The notes under the pieces are model-generated. The model worked only from the letters and a program-made list of their open reading frames with translations. It searched no databases and had not been told where the DNA came from. From Pseudomonadota bacterium (GTDB taxonomy: Bacteria; Pseudomonadota; Gammaproteobacteria; Steroidobacterales; Steroidobacteraceae), in assembly GCA_021847105.1 (NCBI GenBank), contig JAJZUT010000002.1:1-64000 (forward strand): a stretch of 64,000 nt of DNA, given 5' to 3'. Numbering within the stretch: position 1 is the stretch's first letter; the number at the start of each line of letters is the position of its first letter. Positions 30,876 to 38,690 of this stretch are shown here, piece after piece. The translations under genes were made by a program, and so were the position numbers.

Positions 30876-31943
30876 GTGCTGCGTTCGATCTTCTTCGCCC
30901 TGCTTGCCCTCACCGTCGTGGTGCGGCCCGCGGGCGCCGCCCCTGAGCTCGGCAGGCATTTCCCGCCCCAGCAGCTGCAGCGCTTCGCCGCGCGCATCGC
31001 ACGGCGCGACGGTCTCAGCCGCGCGCGGGTGTTGTGGATCCTGCGCCAGGCCAAGCCACAGCCCGACATCGTCGCGATGATGAACCGCCCCGCCGAGCAA
31101 GTGCTGAAGTGGTGGCAGTACCGGCGCATCTTCATGACTCCAGCGCGCATCGAGGCTGGGGTCGCCTTCTGGCGGGCACACCGACGCGCGCTCGAGCGCA
31201 TCGGTCACGAGCAGGGCGTCGATCCGAGCTACATCGTGGCGATTCTGGGCGTGGAGACCTACTACGGCCGGCTGACCGGCTCGATCCGCGTCCTGGATGC
31301 GCTGAGCACCCTGGCGTTCGATTACCCGGCGCGCAGCCGCTTCTTCGCCCACCAGCTCGAGCGCTTCCTCGTGCTCGCCGAGCGCGACCGGCTCGATCCG
31401 CTCAGCGTCAAGGGCTCATATGCCGGAGCCATGGGACCGTTGCAGTTCATGCCCTCGACGTATCTGCGCTACGCGGTCGGCCACGGCAGTGCGCCGCCCA
31501 ATCTGTTCAGCAACTGGGACGACATCTTCGCCAGCGTCGCACACTACTTGCGCGCGCATGGCTGGCAACCGGGTGCGCCGGTCCTCTCACGCGTGCGGAT
31601 TGAACCGGGCGCGCGCTTTCACGTCGATCCGGACAGTCTCACGCTCAATCGCACGGTGGGCTCCCTCGAGCTGCACGGAGTCGAGATCGAAACGCATGAG
31701 CCGGCCGGCACCCGCGTCGTGCTGCTGCTCGCACACACCCGTCGTGGCCCGATCTATCGCGCCGGGTTCAACAACTTCCACGCGCTGCTGACCTACAATT
31801 ACAGCAAGCTCTACGTGATGGCCGTGAACGATCTGGCAGAGGCGATCGCCCAAGGCGTACACGCCGCGACCGTCCCTGCCGTCAGCGCCGCCGCGCTGAT
31901 CCGTCCGCGCAGGACGCCGGGCGGAGCGGACGAGCCGCGGTGA
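30876..31943 (+). CDS. mltB: Lytic murein transglycosylase B
   Basis: 355 residues, family 3 lytic transglycosylase. It cleaves glycan strands forming 1,6-anhydro-muramic ends. GTG 30876 has a strong AAGGAG 7 nt upstream and gives a signal peptide ('VLRSIFFALLALTVVVRP', cleavage near AGA-AP). The Cys lipobox of E. coli MltB is absent, so the protein is probably soluble and periplasmic. The catalytic Glu lies in 'ILGVETYYGRLTGS'; 'GPLQFMPSTYLRYA' is the second signature. It is followed by rlpA with a 4-nt overlap, as in pseudomonads. Confidence 0.93.
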   Translation: MLRSIFFALLALTVVVRPAGAAPELGRHFPPQQLQRFAARIARRDGLSRARVLWILRQAKPQPDIVAMMNRPAEQVLKWWQYRRIFMTPARIEAGVAFWRAHRRALERIGHEQGVDPSYIVAILGVETYYGRLTGSIRVLDALSTLAFDYPARSRFFAHQLERFLVLAERDRLDPLSVKGSYAGAMGPLQFMPSTYLRYAVGHGSAPPNLFSNWDDIFASVAHYLRAHGWQPGAPVLSRVRIEPGARFHVDPDSLTLNRTVGSLELHGVEIETHEPAGTRVVLLLAHTRRGPIYRAGFNNFHALLTYNYSKLYVMAVNDLAEAIAQGVHAATVPAVSAAALIRPRRTPGGADEPR

Positions 31944-32752
31944 CCAGCGCCCGGCGCGCGCACTTCGCCCTCGGCGGGGCGTGCCTGCTCTCGATTGCAC
32001 TCGCCGGCTGCGCCACGACCGCCCGTCGCGCAACCACCGGCACGCCCGCTCTGCCGGCGCTGCCGGCACACTGGCAGGCGATCCCCAACCCCGTGCCGCA
32101 CTACCTGCCACCGGCGCCACACGGCAATCCGCCGTTCTACGATGTCAACGGCCGTCGTTATTACGTTCTTGCCAGCGCCGCGGGCTACCATGAGATCGGG
32201 GTGGCCTCTTGGTATGGCGCGCACTCCCAGGGCAAGCATACCGCCGACGGCGACCGCTACGACATGTATGCGATGACCGCCGCCAACAAGGTACTGCCGC
32301 TGCCGACGTACGTGCGCGTCACCGATCTCAGCAATGGCCGCAGCGTCATCGTGAAAGTCGACGACCGCGGCCCGTTCGTGGCGCATCGATTGATCGATCT
32401 GTCGTATCTGGCGGCCGCCAAGCTCGGCATGCTCGGCACCGGCACTGCGCTGGTCGATGTGCAGGCCATCACCCCCGGCAGCCCGGCGCGTCTAGCCAGC
32501 GCCATGCAGCCGATCGGCGCATTCCTCTACGTGCAGGTCGGCGCGTTCGCCGTGCCCGCCAATGCCGAGAGGGTACTCACGCGGCTGCAGGCCGCGGGCC
32601 TGTCCGATGCCTTCATCCTGTCGCCAGCGGTAACGGGCGGAACGCTCTATCGCGTCCGGGTCGGTCCGATCCACCATGTGGCGCAGTTCGATGCGCTCGC
32701 AGCGCGCCTGACCGCTCTGGGCTACCCGGGCGCCGTGCTGGTGAAGCCATGA
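31940..32752 (+). CDS. rlpA: RlpA, septal-ring lytic transglycosylase lipoprotein
   Basis: 270 residues. Lipoprotein signal with lipobox 'LAGC' (Cys at about residue 24). A double-psi beta-barrel domain with 'GVASWYGAHSQGKHTADGD' and 'VKVDDRGPF' is followed by a C-terminal SPOR domain ('LYVQVGAFAVPANAERVL', 'YRVRVGPI') that binds denuded glycan at division sites. In Pseudomonas aeruginosa RlpA cuts denuded glycans. Start GTG overlaps the mltB stop. Ten residues of the E. coli form have diverged, but the active-type motif is present here. Confidence 0.93.
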   Translation: MTSARRAHFALGGACLLSIALAGCATTARRATTGTPALPALPAHWQAIPNPVPHYLPPAPHGNPPFYDVNGRRYYVLASAAGYHEIGVASWYGAHSQGKHTADGDRYDMYAMTAANKVLPLPTYVRVTDLSNGRSVIVKVDDRGPFVAHRLIDLSYLAAAKLGMLGTGTALVDVQAITPGSPARLASAMQPIGAFLYVQVGAFAVPANAERVLTRLQAAGLSDAFILSPAVTGGTLYRVRVGPIHHVAQFDALAARLTALGYPGAVLVKP

Positions 32753-32846
32753 GCAATCCGACGCATCTGGCTCAAGAACTATCGGGCGCGCGGGTGATCT
32801 TATCCAGCGCCCCGCCGCAGCATTCACTTGAGGAGGAACTCCCCCC

Positions 32847-34031
32847 ATGCCCCGCTCGTCTGTCCTGACCACCTTGCTGGCCGCGGCGCTGCCAGCCCTG
32901 GCTGCACTCGTACCGGCCGCGACCGCCGCAGTAGCCGCCCCGTCGCCGATTGCACCGGTACCAGTACCCCCGCCGCCTGCGCTGAATGCGCAGGAGTACA
33001 TTCTGGTCGACTTCAATACCGGCAAAGTGCTGGCAGCAAAGAATGCCGACGACAAGGTGCCGATGGCGAGTCTCACCAAGCTGATGACCGCCTACATCGT
33101 GTTCTCGGCACTGAAGAGTGGACAGCTCACGCTCACCACTCCGGTGACCATCAGCAACGCGGCCTGGCACACGGGCGGCTCGCGAATGTTCCTCAACCCC
33201 GGCACTCAGGTGACCGTGCTCAACCTGCTCAAGGGCATGATCGTGGAATCGGGCAACGATGCCACCGTCGCGCTCGCGCAGAAGGTCGGCGGCACCCAGG
33301 CCGGATTCGTGACGCTGATGAACGATTACGCCCGTCGCCTCGGGCTGAATTCGACGCACTACGAGGACGTCGACGGGCTGCCGAAACCGGATCACTTCAC
33401 GACCGCGCGCGATCTGGCCACGCTGGCCTCGGACATCATCCGGGACTTTCCGCAGTACTACTTTATTTTCAAGATCAAACAGTTCACCTGGGACCACATC
33501 ACCCAGCGCAACCGCGTCTCGCTGCTATGGACCGACCCGTCAGTCGACGGCATGAAGACCGGCTACACCGATGCGGCCGGCTATTGCATGGTCACCTCGG
33601 CCGACCGCCACGGCATGCGCCTGGTCTCGGTGGTGCTCGGCGCGCCCAGCTGGAATGGACGGGTTTCCGACAGCGAGGCGCTGCTGAATTATGGTTTCAA
33701 CTTCTATGTGAACGAGAACGTCGAAACGGCACGTGCCGTCGTCGCCCGTCCGCGGGTGTACAAGTCGGCCTCCGGGGAGGCTGCAGTTGGACCTGCGCAG
33801 CCGGTCGTTCTCACCGTCCCGCGCGGCCCGGATGCCACGTTGAGCACGCGCATCGTCTGGAGTCATTGGCCACTGGTGGCGCCACTGGCAGCCGGTGCTC
33901 CCGTGGGTACGCTCATCGTCACCAACGGCGCCGGACAGCAGGTGCACAGCACGCCGTTGATCACGCTCGAGTCCGTGCCAACGGGCGGTCTGTTCACGCA
34001 GCTCGCCGATGACATCCGACTCTGGTTCTGA
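32847..34031 (+). CDS. dacA: D-alanyl-D-alanine carboxypeptidase (PBP5/6 type)
   Basis: 394 residues. Signal peptide (about 1-31), then the S11 carboxypeptidase domain: 'PMASLTKLMTAYIVF' (SxxK), 'IVESGNDATVALAQKVGG' (SGN) and 'VDGMKTGYTDAAGYCMV' (KTG). The C-terminal PBP5 beta domain ends in an amphipathic membrane-anchoring helix ('LFTQLADDIRLWF'). It trims pentapeptides to tetrapeptides. A GAGGAGGAA ribosome-binding site lies 8 nt upstream. The 94 bp before it show no clear promoter. Confidence 0.96.
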   Translation: MPRSSVLTTLLAAALPALAALVPAATAAVAAPSPIAPVPVPPPPALNAQEYILVDFNTGKVLAAKNADDKVPMASLTKLMTAYIVFSALKSGQLTLTTPVTISNAAWHTGGSRMFLNPGTQVTVLNLLKGMIVESGNDATVALAQKVGGTQAGFVTLMNDYARRLGLNSTHYEDVDGLPKPDHFTTARDLATLASDIIRDFPQYYFIFKIKQFTWDHITQRNRVSLLWTDPSVDGMKTGYTDAAGYCMVTSADRHGMRLVSVVLGAPSWNGRVSDSEALLNYGFNFYVNENVETARAVVARPRVYKSASGEAAVGPAQPVVLTVPRGPDATLSTRIVWSHWPLVAPLAAGAPVGTLIVTNGAGQQVHSTPLITLESVPTGGLFTQLADDIRLWF

Positions 34032-34062
34032 CCGATCTGCCGTTTCCGACCCGGGTGAGCTC

Positions 34063-34935
34063 ATGGCCGAACCGTTCCCGACCTGTTACCTAAACGGCGC
34101 CTTCCTGCCGCTCGAGCAGGCGCGAATCTCGCCCCTCGATCGGGGCTTCCTCTTCGGCGATGGCGCCTATGAGGTCATGCCGGTCTACGGCGGTCGGCCG
34201 TTCCGGCTCGAGGCGCACTGCGCGCGCCTCGCCCGCAGTCTCACCGAGCTGCGCATGTGCGACCCACTCTCCCGGGAGCAGTGGCGGAGTGTGTTCGCCA
34301 GGCTCATCGAGGCCGGCGGAGGCGGCGATCAGTACCTGTACTGGCAGGTGACGCGCGGTGCGGAGCGGGGACGCAACCACGCCCCGCTGCCCGATGTTCC
34401 CCGCACCGTGTTCGCGTTCGGCGCGCCGTGGCCCACGCCGCCCGCAGGCGCACTCGAGCGCGGAGTCGCATGCATTACCGCCGAGGACACCCGCTGGGCG
34501 CGCTGCGACATCAAATCGACCGCGCTGCTTGCGAACGTACTGCTGCGCCAGCTGGCGATCGATGACTCGGCCGCCGAGACGATCCTGCTGCGCGAGGGCC
34601 GGCTCACCGACGCATCGGCCTCGGCGGTGCACGTGGTGATTGACGGAGAACTGCGCACGCCGCCGAACTCCCGCGAGATCCTCCCCAGCACCACGCGCAC
34701 GGTGATCGAGGAGCTCGCCAGCCGGGCCGCGGTTCCCTGGCGAGCCGCGCCGGTCCATGAAGCCGAGCTGCGCGCGGCCGAGGAAATCTGGATCTCCGCT
34801 GCCACGCGCGAGGTCCAGCCGGTCACCCAGCTCGACGGGCGCGCGGTGGGCAATGGCCGCCCGGGGCCGCTCTGGCAGCGGGTACATGCGGCATTTCAGC
34901 ACTGGAAGCGCGAACTGCAGGAGCAGCCGTGGTGA
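34063..34935 (+). CDS. dat: D-amino acid aminotransferase (class IV PLP enzyme)
   Basis: 290 residues of the BCAT/D-AAT/ADC-lyase fold. 'ISPLDRGFLFGDGAYEVMPV' is the N-terminal signature. The PLP Lys is in 'WARCDIKSTALLANVLLRQ', and 'EILPSTTRTVIEELA' and 'EIWISAATREVQPV' are the phosphate-binding segments. Context between a D,D-carboxypeptidase and ybeD favours D-alanine/D-glutamate interconversion for wall metabolism over branched-chain or aminodeoxychorismate chemistry. ATG 34063 chosen by the family start 'CYLNGAFLP'. Confidence 0.85.
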   Translation: MAEPFPTCYLNGAFLPLEQARISPLDRGFLFGDGAYEVMPVYGGRPFRLEAHCARLARSLTELRMCDPLSREQWRSVFARLIEAGGGGDQYLYWQVTRGAERGRNHAPLPDVPRTVFAFGAPWPTPPAGALERGVACITAEDTRWARCDIKSTALLANVLLRQLAIDDSAAETILLREGRLTDASASAVHVVIDGELRTPPNSREILPSTTRTVIEELASRAAVPWRAAPVHEAELRAAEEIWISAATREVQPVTQLDGRAVGNGRPGPLWQRVHAAFQHWKRELQEQPW

Positions 34936-35192
34936 ACAAACCGGTCCTGCAGTTCCCGACCGACTATCCAATCAAGATCATCGGGCGGCCCTCGGATGAA
35001 TTCCGCGCAAGGGTGCACGCGGTGGTGCTGCGCCACGCCCCCGCACTCGAGGCCGAGCGGGTCAGCGAGCGGCTGAGCGGCAACGGCAACTTCCTCTCCA
35101 TCTCCTACAATCTGCTCGCCGAGAGCCGCGCACAGATTGAATCGCTGACGGCGGAGCTGCGCGAATGCGATGGGGTCATGATGCTGTTGTGA
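34932..35192 (+). CDS. ybeD: DUF493 family protein YbeD
   Basis: 86 residues, ACT-like fold, the YbeD family. 'LQFPTDYPIKIIGR', 'SGNGNFLSISYNLLAESRAQ' and the end 'ECDGVMMLL' are diagnostic. Molecular function is not established; it is conserved next to dacA and lipB. GTG 34932 overlaps the aminotransferase stop as GTGA (GTG 34929 is possible). It overlaps the convergent lipB 3' end by 17 nt. Confidence 0.9.
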   Translation: MNKPVLQFPTDYPIKIIGRPSDEFRARVHAVVLRHAPALEAERVSERLSGNGNFLSISYNLLAESRAQIESLTAELRECDGVMMLL

Positions 35193-35865
35193 GCCGATCC
35201 AACGCGACCGGCCGGCCCGGCGCCGCAGATGCATACAGCCGTTGCAGCACATGCGGCAGCACGCCCGCGGCGGCCACCTCCATCGACTCGATCTCGCACC
35301 AGTCCGCGAGCCGAGTCATCTCGAGGTCAGCGTAACCGCAGGGGTTGATTCTGCCAAACGGCGCAAGGTCGTTGCACACATTGAGCGCGATGCCATGATA
35401 GCTCGAGCCGCGCCGCACGCGAATCCCGACGCTGGCAAGCTTGCGGCCCTGAACATACACCCCGGGGGCAGCCCGCCGCGATTCGGCGGCAATGCCGAGG
35501 CTCGCCGCATAGTCAACCACCGCGCCCTCAAGCGCGCTCACCAGATCGCGCACGCCGAGGCGCGCGCGGCGCAAGTCCACCAGAGGATAGACGACCAGCT
35601 GGCCCGGTCCGTGGTAGGTCACCTGTCCGCCGCGGTCGATGCGCACCACCGGAATCTCGCCCGCGGCCCGCACGTGCGCCGGGTCGGCATTCATACCGAG
35701 TGTGAACACGGGCGGATGTTCGAGCAACCAGATCTCATCGGGCGTCTCGGCCGCGCGCTCGTCGGTGAAGCGCTGCATGGCGCGCCACGTCGGCTCGTAC
35801 GGCGCGAGCGCGAGCCGGCGCACCACCGGGGCCGGCGGCACGTCATCGGCCGCGCCGTGGCTCAT
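35176..35865 (-). CDS. lipB: Octanoyl-[acyl-carrier-protein]:protein octanoyltransferase
   Basis: 229 residues. LipB moves octanoate from ACP to lipoyl domains. '[19 protein letters not shown]', the catalytic Lys in '[14 protein letters not shown]', and the acyl-accepting Cys in '[14 protein letters not shown]' are all present. ATG 35865 overlaps the lipA stop by 4 nt. In E. coli dacA-ybeD-lipB-lipA run in one direction; here lipB and lipA are inverted and converge on ybeD. Confidence 0.95.
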   Translation of the reverse strand: MSHGAADDVPPAPVVRRLALAPYEPTWRAMQRFTDERAAETPDEIWLLEHPPVFTLGMNADPAHVRAAGEIPVVRIDRGGQVTYHGPGQLVVYPLVDLRRARLGVRDLVSALEGAVVDYAASLGIAAESRRAAPGVYVQGRKLASVGIRVRRGSSYHGIALNVCNDLAPFGRINPCGYADLEMTRLADWCEIESMEVAAAGVLPHVLQRLYASAAPGRPVALDRLTTAS

Positions 35866-36893
35866 TGGGGCTGCGCGGCGAGGCGCGCGTTGTCGAGTCC
35901 GGCGTTGTTGCGGTTGAGAGCCTGTTCGGCGCGATAACTCGAGCGAACCAGCGGACCGGAGACGCACTCGAGGAAACCCAGCTCGAGCGCAGTGCGCCGA
36001 TAGGCGTCGAACTGCTCCGGCGTGACGAAGCGCGTGACGGGCAGGTGATTGGCCGTGGGCCGCAGATACTGCCCGAGCGTGACGATGTCGACCCCGGCGG
36101 CGCGCAGATCGCGCAGGGTCGCCTCGATCTCCTCGTCCGTCTCGCCGAGACCGAGCATCAGACTGCTCTTGGTCAGCACCGCGGGGCGGTGGCGCTTGGC
36201 GTGTCGCAATACCTCGAGCGTACGATCGTACCCAGCACGCGGATCGCGGACCGGGTGCGTGAGGCGACGGACCGTCTCGATGTTCTGCGCGAACACCTGC
36301 AGTCCCGACTCGACGACCGTCTCGACATCGCCGAGCACGCCCTGGAAGTCTGGTGTCAGCGCTTCGATGGCGGTGGCCGGATTGCGTTGCTTGATCGCGC
36401 GGATACAGGCCGCATAATGACCGGCGCCACCGTCGGGCAGGTCGTCGCGGTCGACTGACGTCAGCACCACGTACTTGAGATTCATCAACTCGACGGTCCG
36501 CGCACTGTTGTCCGGCTCGTGCGGATCGAGCCAGCCGTGCGGGTTGCCGGTATCGACCGAACAGAAACGGCAGGCGCGCGTGCAGACCGCCCCCATCAAC
36601 ATGATGGTGGCCGTGCCGGCATTCCAGCACTCCCCGATGTTCGGGCATTTGGCTTCTTCGCAGACCGTCGCCAGCCGGTGTTCCTTGACGATACCCTTGA
36701 CGGCCTGAAAGCCGCTGCCCGCGGGCATGCGGGCGCGCAACCACGCCGGCTTGCGTCCGAGCGCCTGAGGGGCTGCCGCGCTCGCCTTGATGCCATCGCG
36801 AATCGCGCTAAAGCCTTGCGGCGTCTGGTATTTCTCGCCACTGCGTGCCGGGGCCGGCTCGGCAACGAGCGGAATGTCTTTGAGACTCGCCAT
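35862..36893 (-). CDS. lipA: Lipoyl synthase
   Basis: 343 residues, radical-SAM enzyme that inserts two sulfurs into protein-bound octanoate. The sacrificial auxiliary cluster is bound by '[12 protein letters not shown]' and the SAM cluster by 'CTRACRFC'. A C-terminal 'RSSYRAEQ' supplies the conserved Ser ligand (RSSYxA). ATG 36893 gives a family-typical N terminus. First gene of the lipA-lipB pair, with murU 32 nt away on the same strand. Confidence 0.97.
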   Translation of the reverse strand: MASLKDIPLVAEPAPARSGEKYQTPQGFSAIRDGIKASAAAPQALGRKPAWLRARMPAGSGFQAVKGIVKEHRLATVCEEAKCPNIGECWNAGTATIMLMGAVCTRACRFCSVDTGNPHGWLDPHEPDNSARTVELMNLKYVVLTSVDRDDLPDGGAGHYAACIRAIKQRNPATAIEALTPDFQGVLGDVETVVESGLQVFAQNIETVRRLTHPVRDPRAGYDRTLEVLRHAKRHRPAVLTKSSLMLGLGETDEEIEATLRDLRAAGVDIVTLGQYLRPTANHLPVTRFVTPEQFDAYRRTALELGFLECVSGPLVRSSYRAEQALNRNNAGLDNARLAAQPQ

Positions 36894-36925
36894 GAGGCTA
36901 TTGTACGGCGAGTGCGCTGCGGCCC

Positions 36926-37603
36926 CTAATCGGCGCCCCGTTCGCGCACATGCGCATCCAGCCACACCAGCCGCTCTGGCGTGCCGACGTCGAACCATTC
37001 CCCGCGATGCAGCCGGCCCAGCAGGCGACCGGCGGCGATGGCCCGTCGCAGCAGCGGCAGGAGCGGGAAGCGCTCGGCCGGGCAGGCGGCAAAGAATTCG
37101 GGCCGGTACAGGCCGATGCCGGTATAGGTGAAACGCTCACCGATCTCCCCCACCACCGTCTCGCCGCGCAGCGCGAAATCTCCCTCGGGGTGGTGCGCCG
37201 GATTCGGTGCGAGCACGATGCGCGCGTCTGCCTCCTGCGCAAGCGTACCGAGTGCGGGGAAATCGAAGTCGGTCCACACATCGGCATTGACGACGAGGAA
37301 AGGCGCAGGCCCAAGCAGGGGCAGCGCGCGAGCGATGCCACCGCCGGTCTCAAGCGGAACCGGCCCCTCCTCGCTGTAGTGAATGCGCAGCCCGTAGCGC
37401 TCCCCTGCGCCGAGCGCGGCGCGGATCTGCTGCCCGAGCCAGGAGAGATTGATCACCACCTCGCGCACCCCCATCCGGGCGAGCTTCTCGAGGTGATAGG
37501 CGATGAGCGGGCGCCCGGCGATCTGCACCAGCGGCTTCGGCAGCGCATCGGTGATCGGGCGCAGCCGCTCGCCGCGTCCGGCCGCGAGCACCATCGCTCT
37601 CAT
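36926..37603 (-). CDS. murU: N-acetylmuramate alpha-1-phosphate uridylyltransferase
   Basis: 225 residues, nucleotidyltransferase fold. '[16 protein letters not shown]' and '[14 protein letters not shown]' form the nucleotide site, and '[13 protein letters not shown]' the metal Asp. Together with AmgK it bypasses de novo UDP-MurNAc synthesis during wall recycling and confers fosfomycin tolerance in Pseudomonas (family knowledge). Its ATG overlaps the amgK stop by 4 nt, so the pair is coupled. Confidence 0.92.
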   Translation of the reverse strand: MRAMVLAAGRGERLRPITDALPKPLVQIAGRPLIAYHLEKLARMGVREVVINLSWLGQQIRAALGAGERYGLRIHYSEEGPVPLETGGGIARALPLLGPAPFLVVNADVWTDFDFPALGTLAQEADARIVLAPNPAHHPEGDFALRGETVVGEIGERFTYTGIGLYRPEFFAACPAERFPLLPLLRRAIAAGRLLGRLHRGEWFDVGTPERLVWLDAHVRERGAD

Positions 37604-38637
37604 GCGCCCGCCTCGGCTGCCGCACGGGCATTGGCGCGAGGCAGCTCCGGGGCAATGCGGCGCTCGAGCAACTCCCCGAGCGGCGCCAGGTCCGGATAAT
37701 CGCGACAGGTCGCCTGCACGTAATGCAGTGTCAGGGGCAGGTCAGCGAGGTAGCCGCTCTTGCCGTCGCGATGCCACAAGCGGGCGAAAATGCCGAGCAC
37801 TTTCAAGTGCCGCTGCACCCCGATCAGATCGAACCAGCGCAGGAACTGCGCCGCATCCTCCCCGACCGGTCCGCCACGCTCGGCGAGCATGCTGCGATAC
37901 CCGCTCACCCAGGCGAGCACCCGCTCGCGCGGCCACGCGATATAACAGTCCTTCAGCAGCGAGACGAGATCGTAGCCGAGCGGTCCGCGCAGCGCGTCCT
38001 GAAAATCCAGTACCCCGGGATTGCCCGCGGCCGTGACCATCAGATTGCGCGAGTGATAGTCGCGATGCACGAACACCTGTGGCTGTGCCAATGCCGCCTC
38101 GATCAGCCATTCGAATGCCGCCTCGAGCAGCGCGCGCTCCGCGCTGCTCGGTGTCAAACCGAGATGACGCTGCATGAACCACTCGGGCATCAGATCCATC
38201 TCGCGGCGCAGCGCTGCGCGGTCGTAGGGAGCAAGTTCGCCAGCCGCCTCGCCACCGAGCAGCTGCATGCGCGCGAGGGCCTCGAGCGCATCGGCATAGA
38301 GGGTGTCGGCCGCCTCGGGCACGGCAAGGCGGGTCAGATACGGCGTACCGCCGAGGTCCTCGAGCAGCAGCAGGCCGCGCGGCACGTCCGCCTCGTACAC
38401 GTGCGGCACATGGATGCCGAGCGGCTCGAGCATTTTCGTCACACGCAGGTATGGCCGGACGTCCTCGCGGCCAGGCGGAGCATCCATGACGATGTAAGTG
38501 CGCTCGCCGCAGAACGCGCGGAAGTAACGTCGGAAGCTCGCGTCGCTCGAGGCCGGCTCGATACGCTGCGGCCGTACGTGCAGTTCGCGCGTGAGCCAAT
38601 CCCGCAGCAGCGCGCGCCGCGCGTCTTGTTCAACCAT
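37600..38637 (-). CDS. amgK: Anomeric N-acetylmuramate/N-acetylglucosamine kinase
   Basis: 345 residues, aminoglycoside-phosphotransferase-like kinase. 'VFVHRDYHSRNLMV' contains the catalytic Asp and Asn, and 'VLDFQDALRGPLGYDLVSLL' the metal-binding Asp. The N-terminal lobe has 'SSDASFRRYFRAF'. Feeds MurNAc-1-P to MurU. Divergent from lptD across about 53 bp, as in Pseudomonas. ATG 38637 selected over an upstream codon lacking conservation. Confidence 0.92.
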   Translation of the reverse strand: MVEQDARRALLRDWLTRELHVRPQRIEPASSDASFRRYFRAFCGERTYIVMDAPPGREDVRPYLRVTKMLEPLGIHVPHVYEADVPRGLLLLEDLGGTPYLTRLAVPEAADTLYADALEALARMQLLGGEAAGELAPYDRAALRREMDLMPEWFMQRHLGLTPSSAERALLEAAFEWLIEAALAQPQVFVHRDYHSRNLMVTAAGNPGVLDFQDALRGPLGYDLVSLLKDCYIAWPRERVLAWVSGYRSMLAERGGPVGEDAAQFLRWFDLIGVQRHLKVLGIFARLWHRDGKSGYLADLPLTLHYVQATCRDYPDLAPLGELLERRIAPELPRANARAAAEAGA

Positions 38638-38690
38638 GAAGTTCTTTGGGCCCACGGACACTCGGGGCTGCCATTATAATGCGCTCCCTC

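Noticed and set aside
35866..36744. Extension of lipB into a 522-codon protein
   Set aside because: The added part is a shadow of lipA in another frame. ATG 35865 overlaps the lipA stop as expected for coupled genes.
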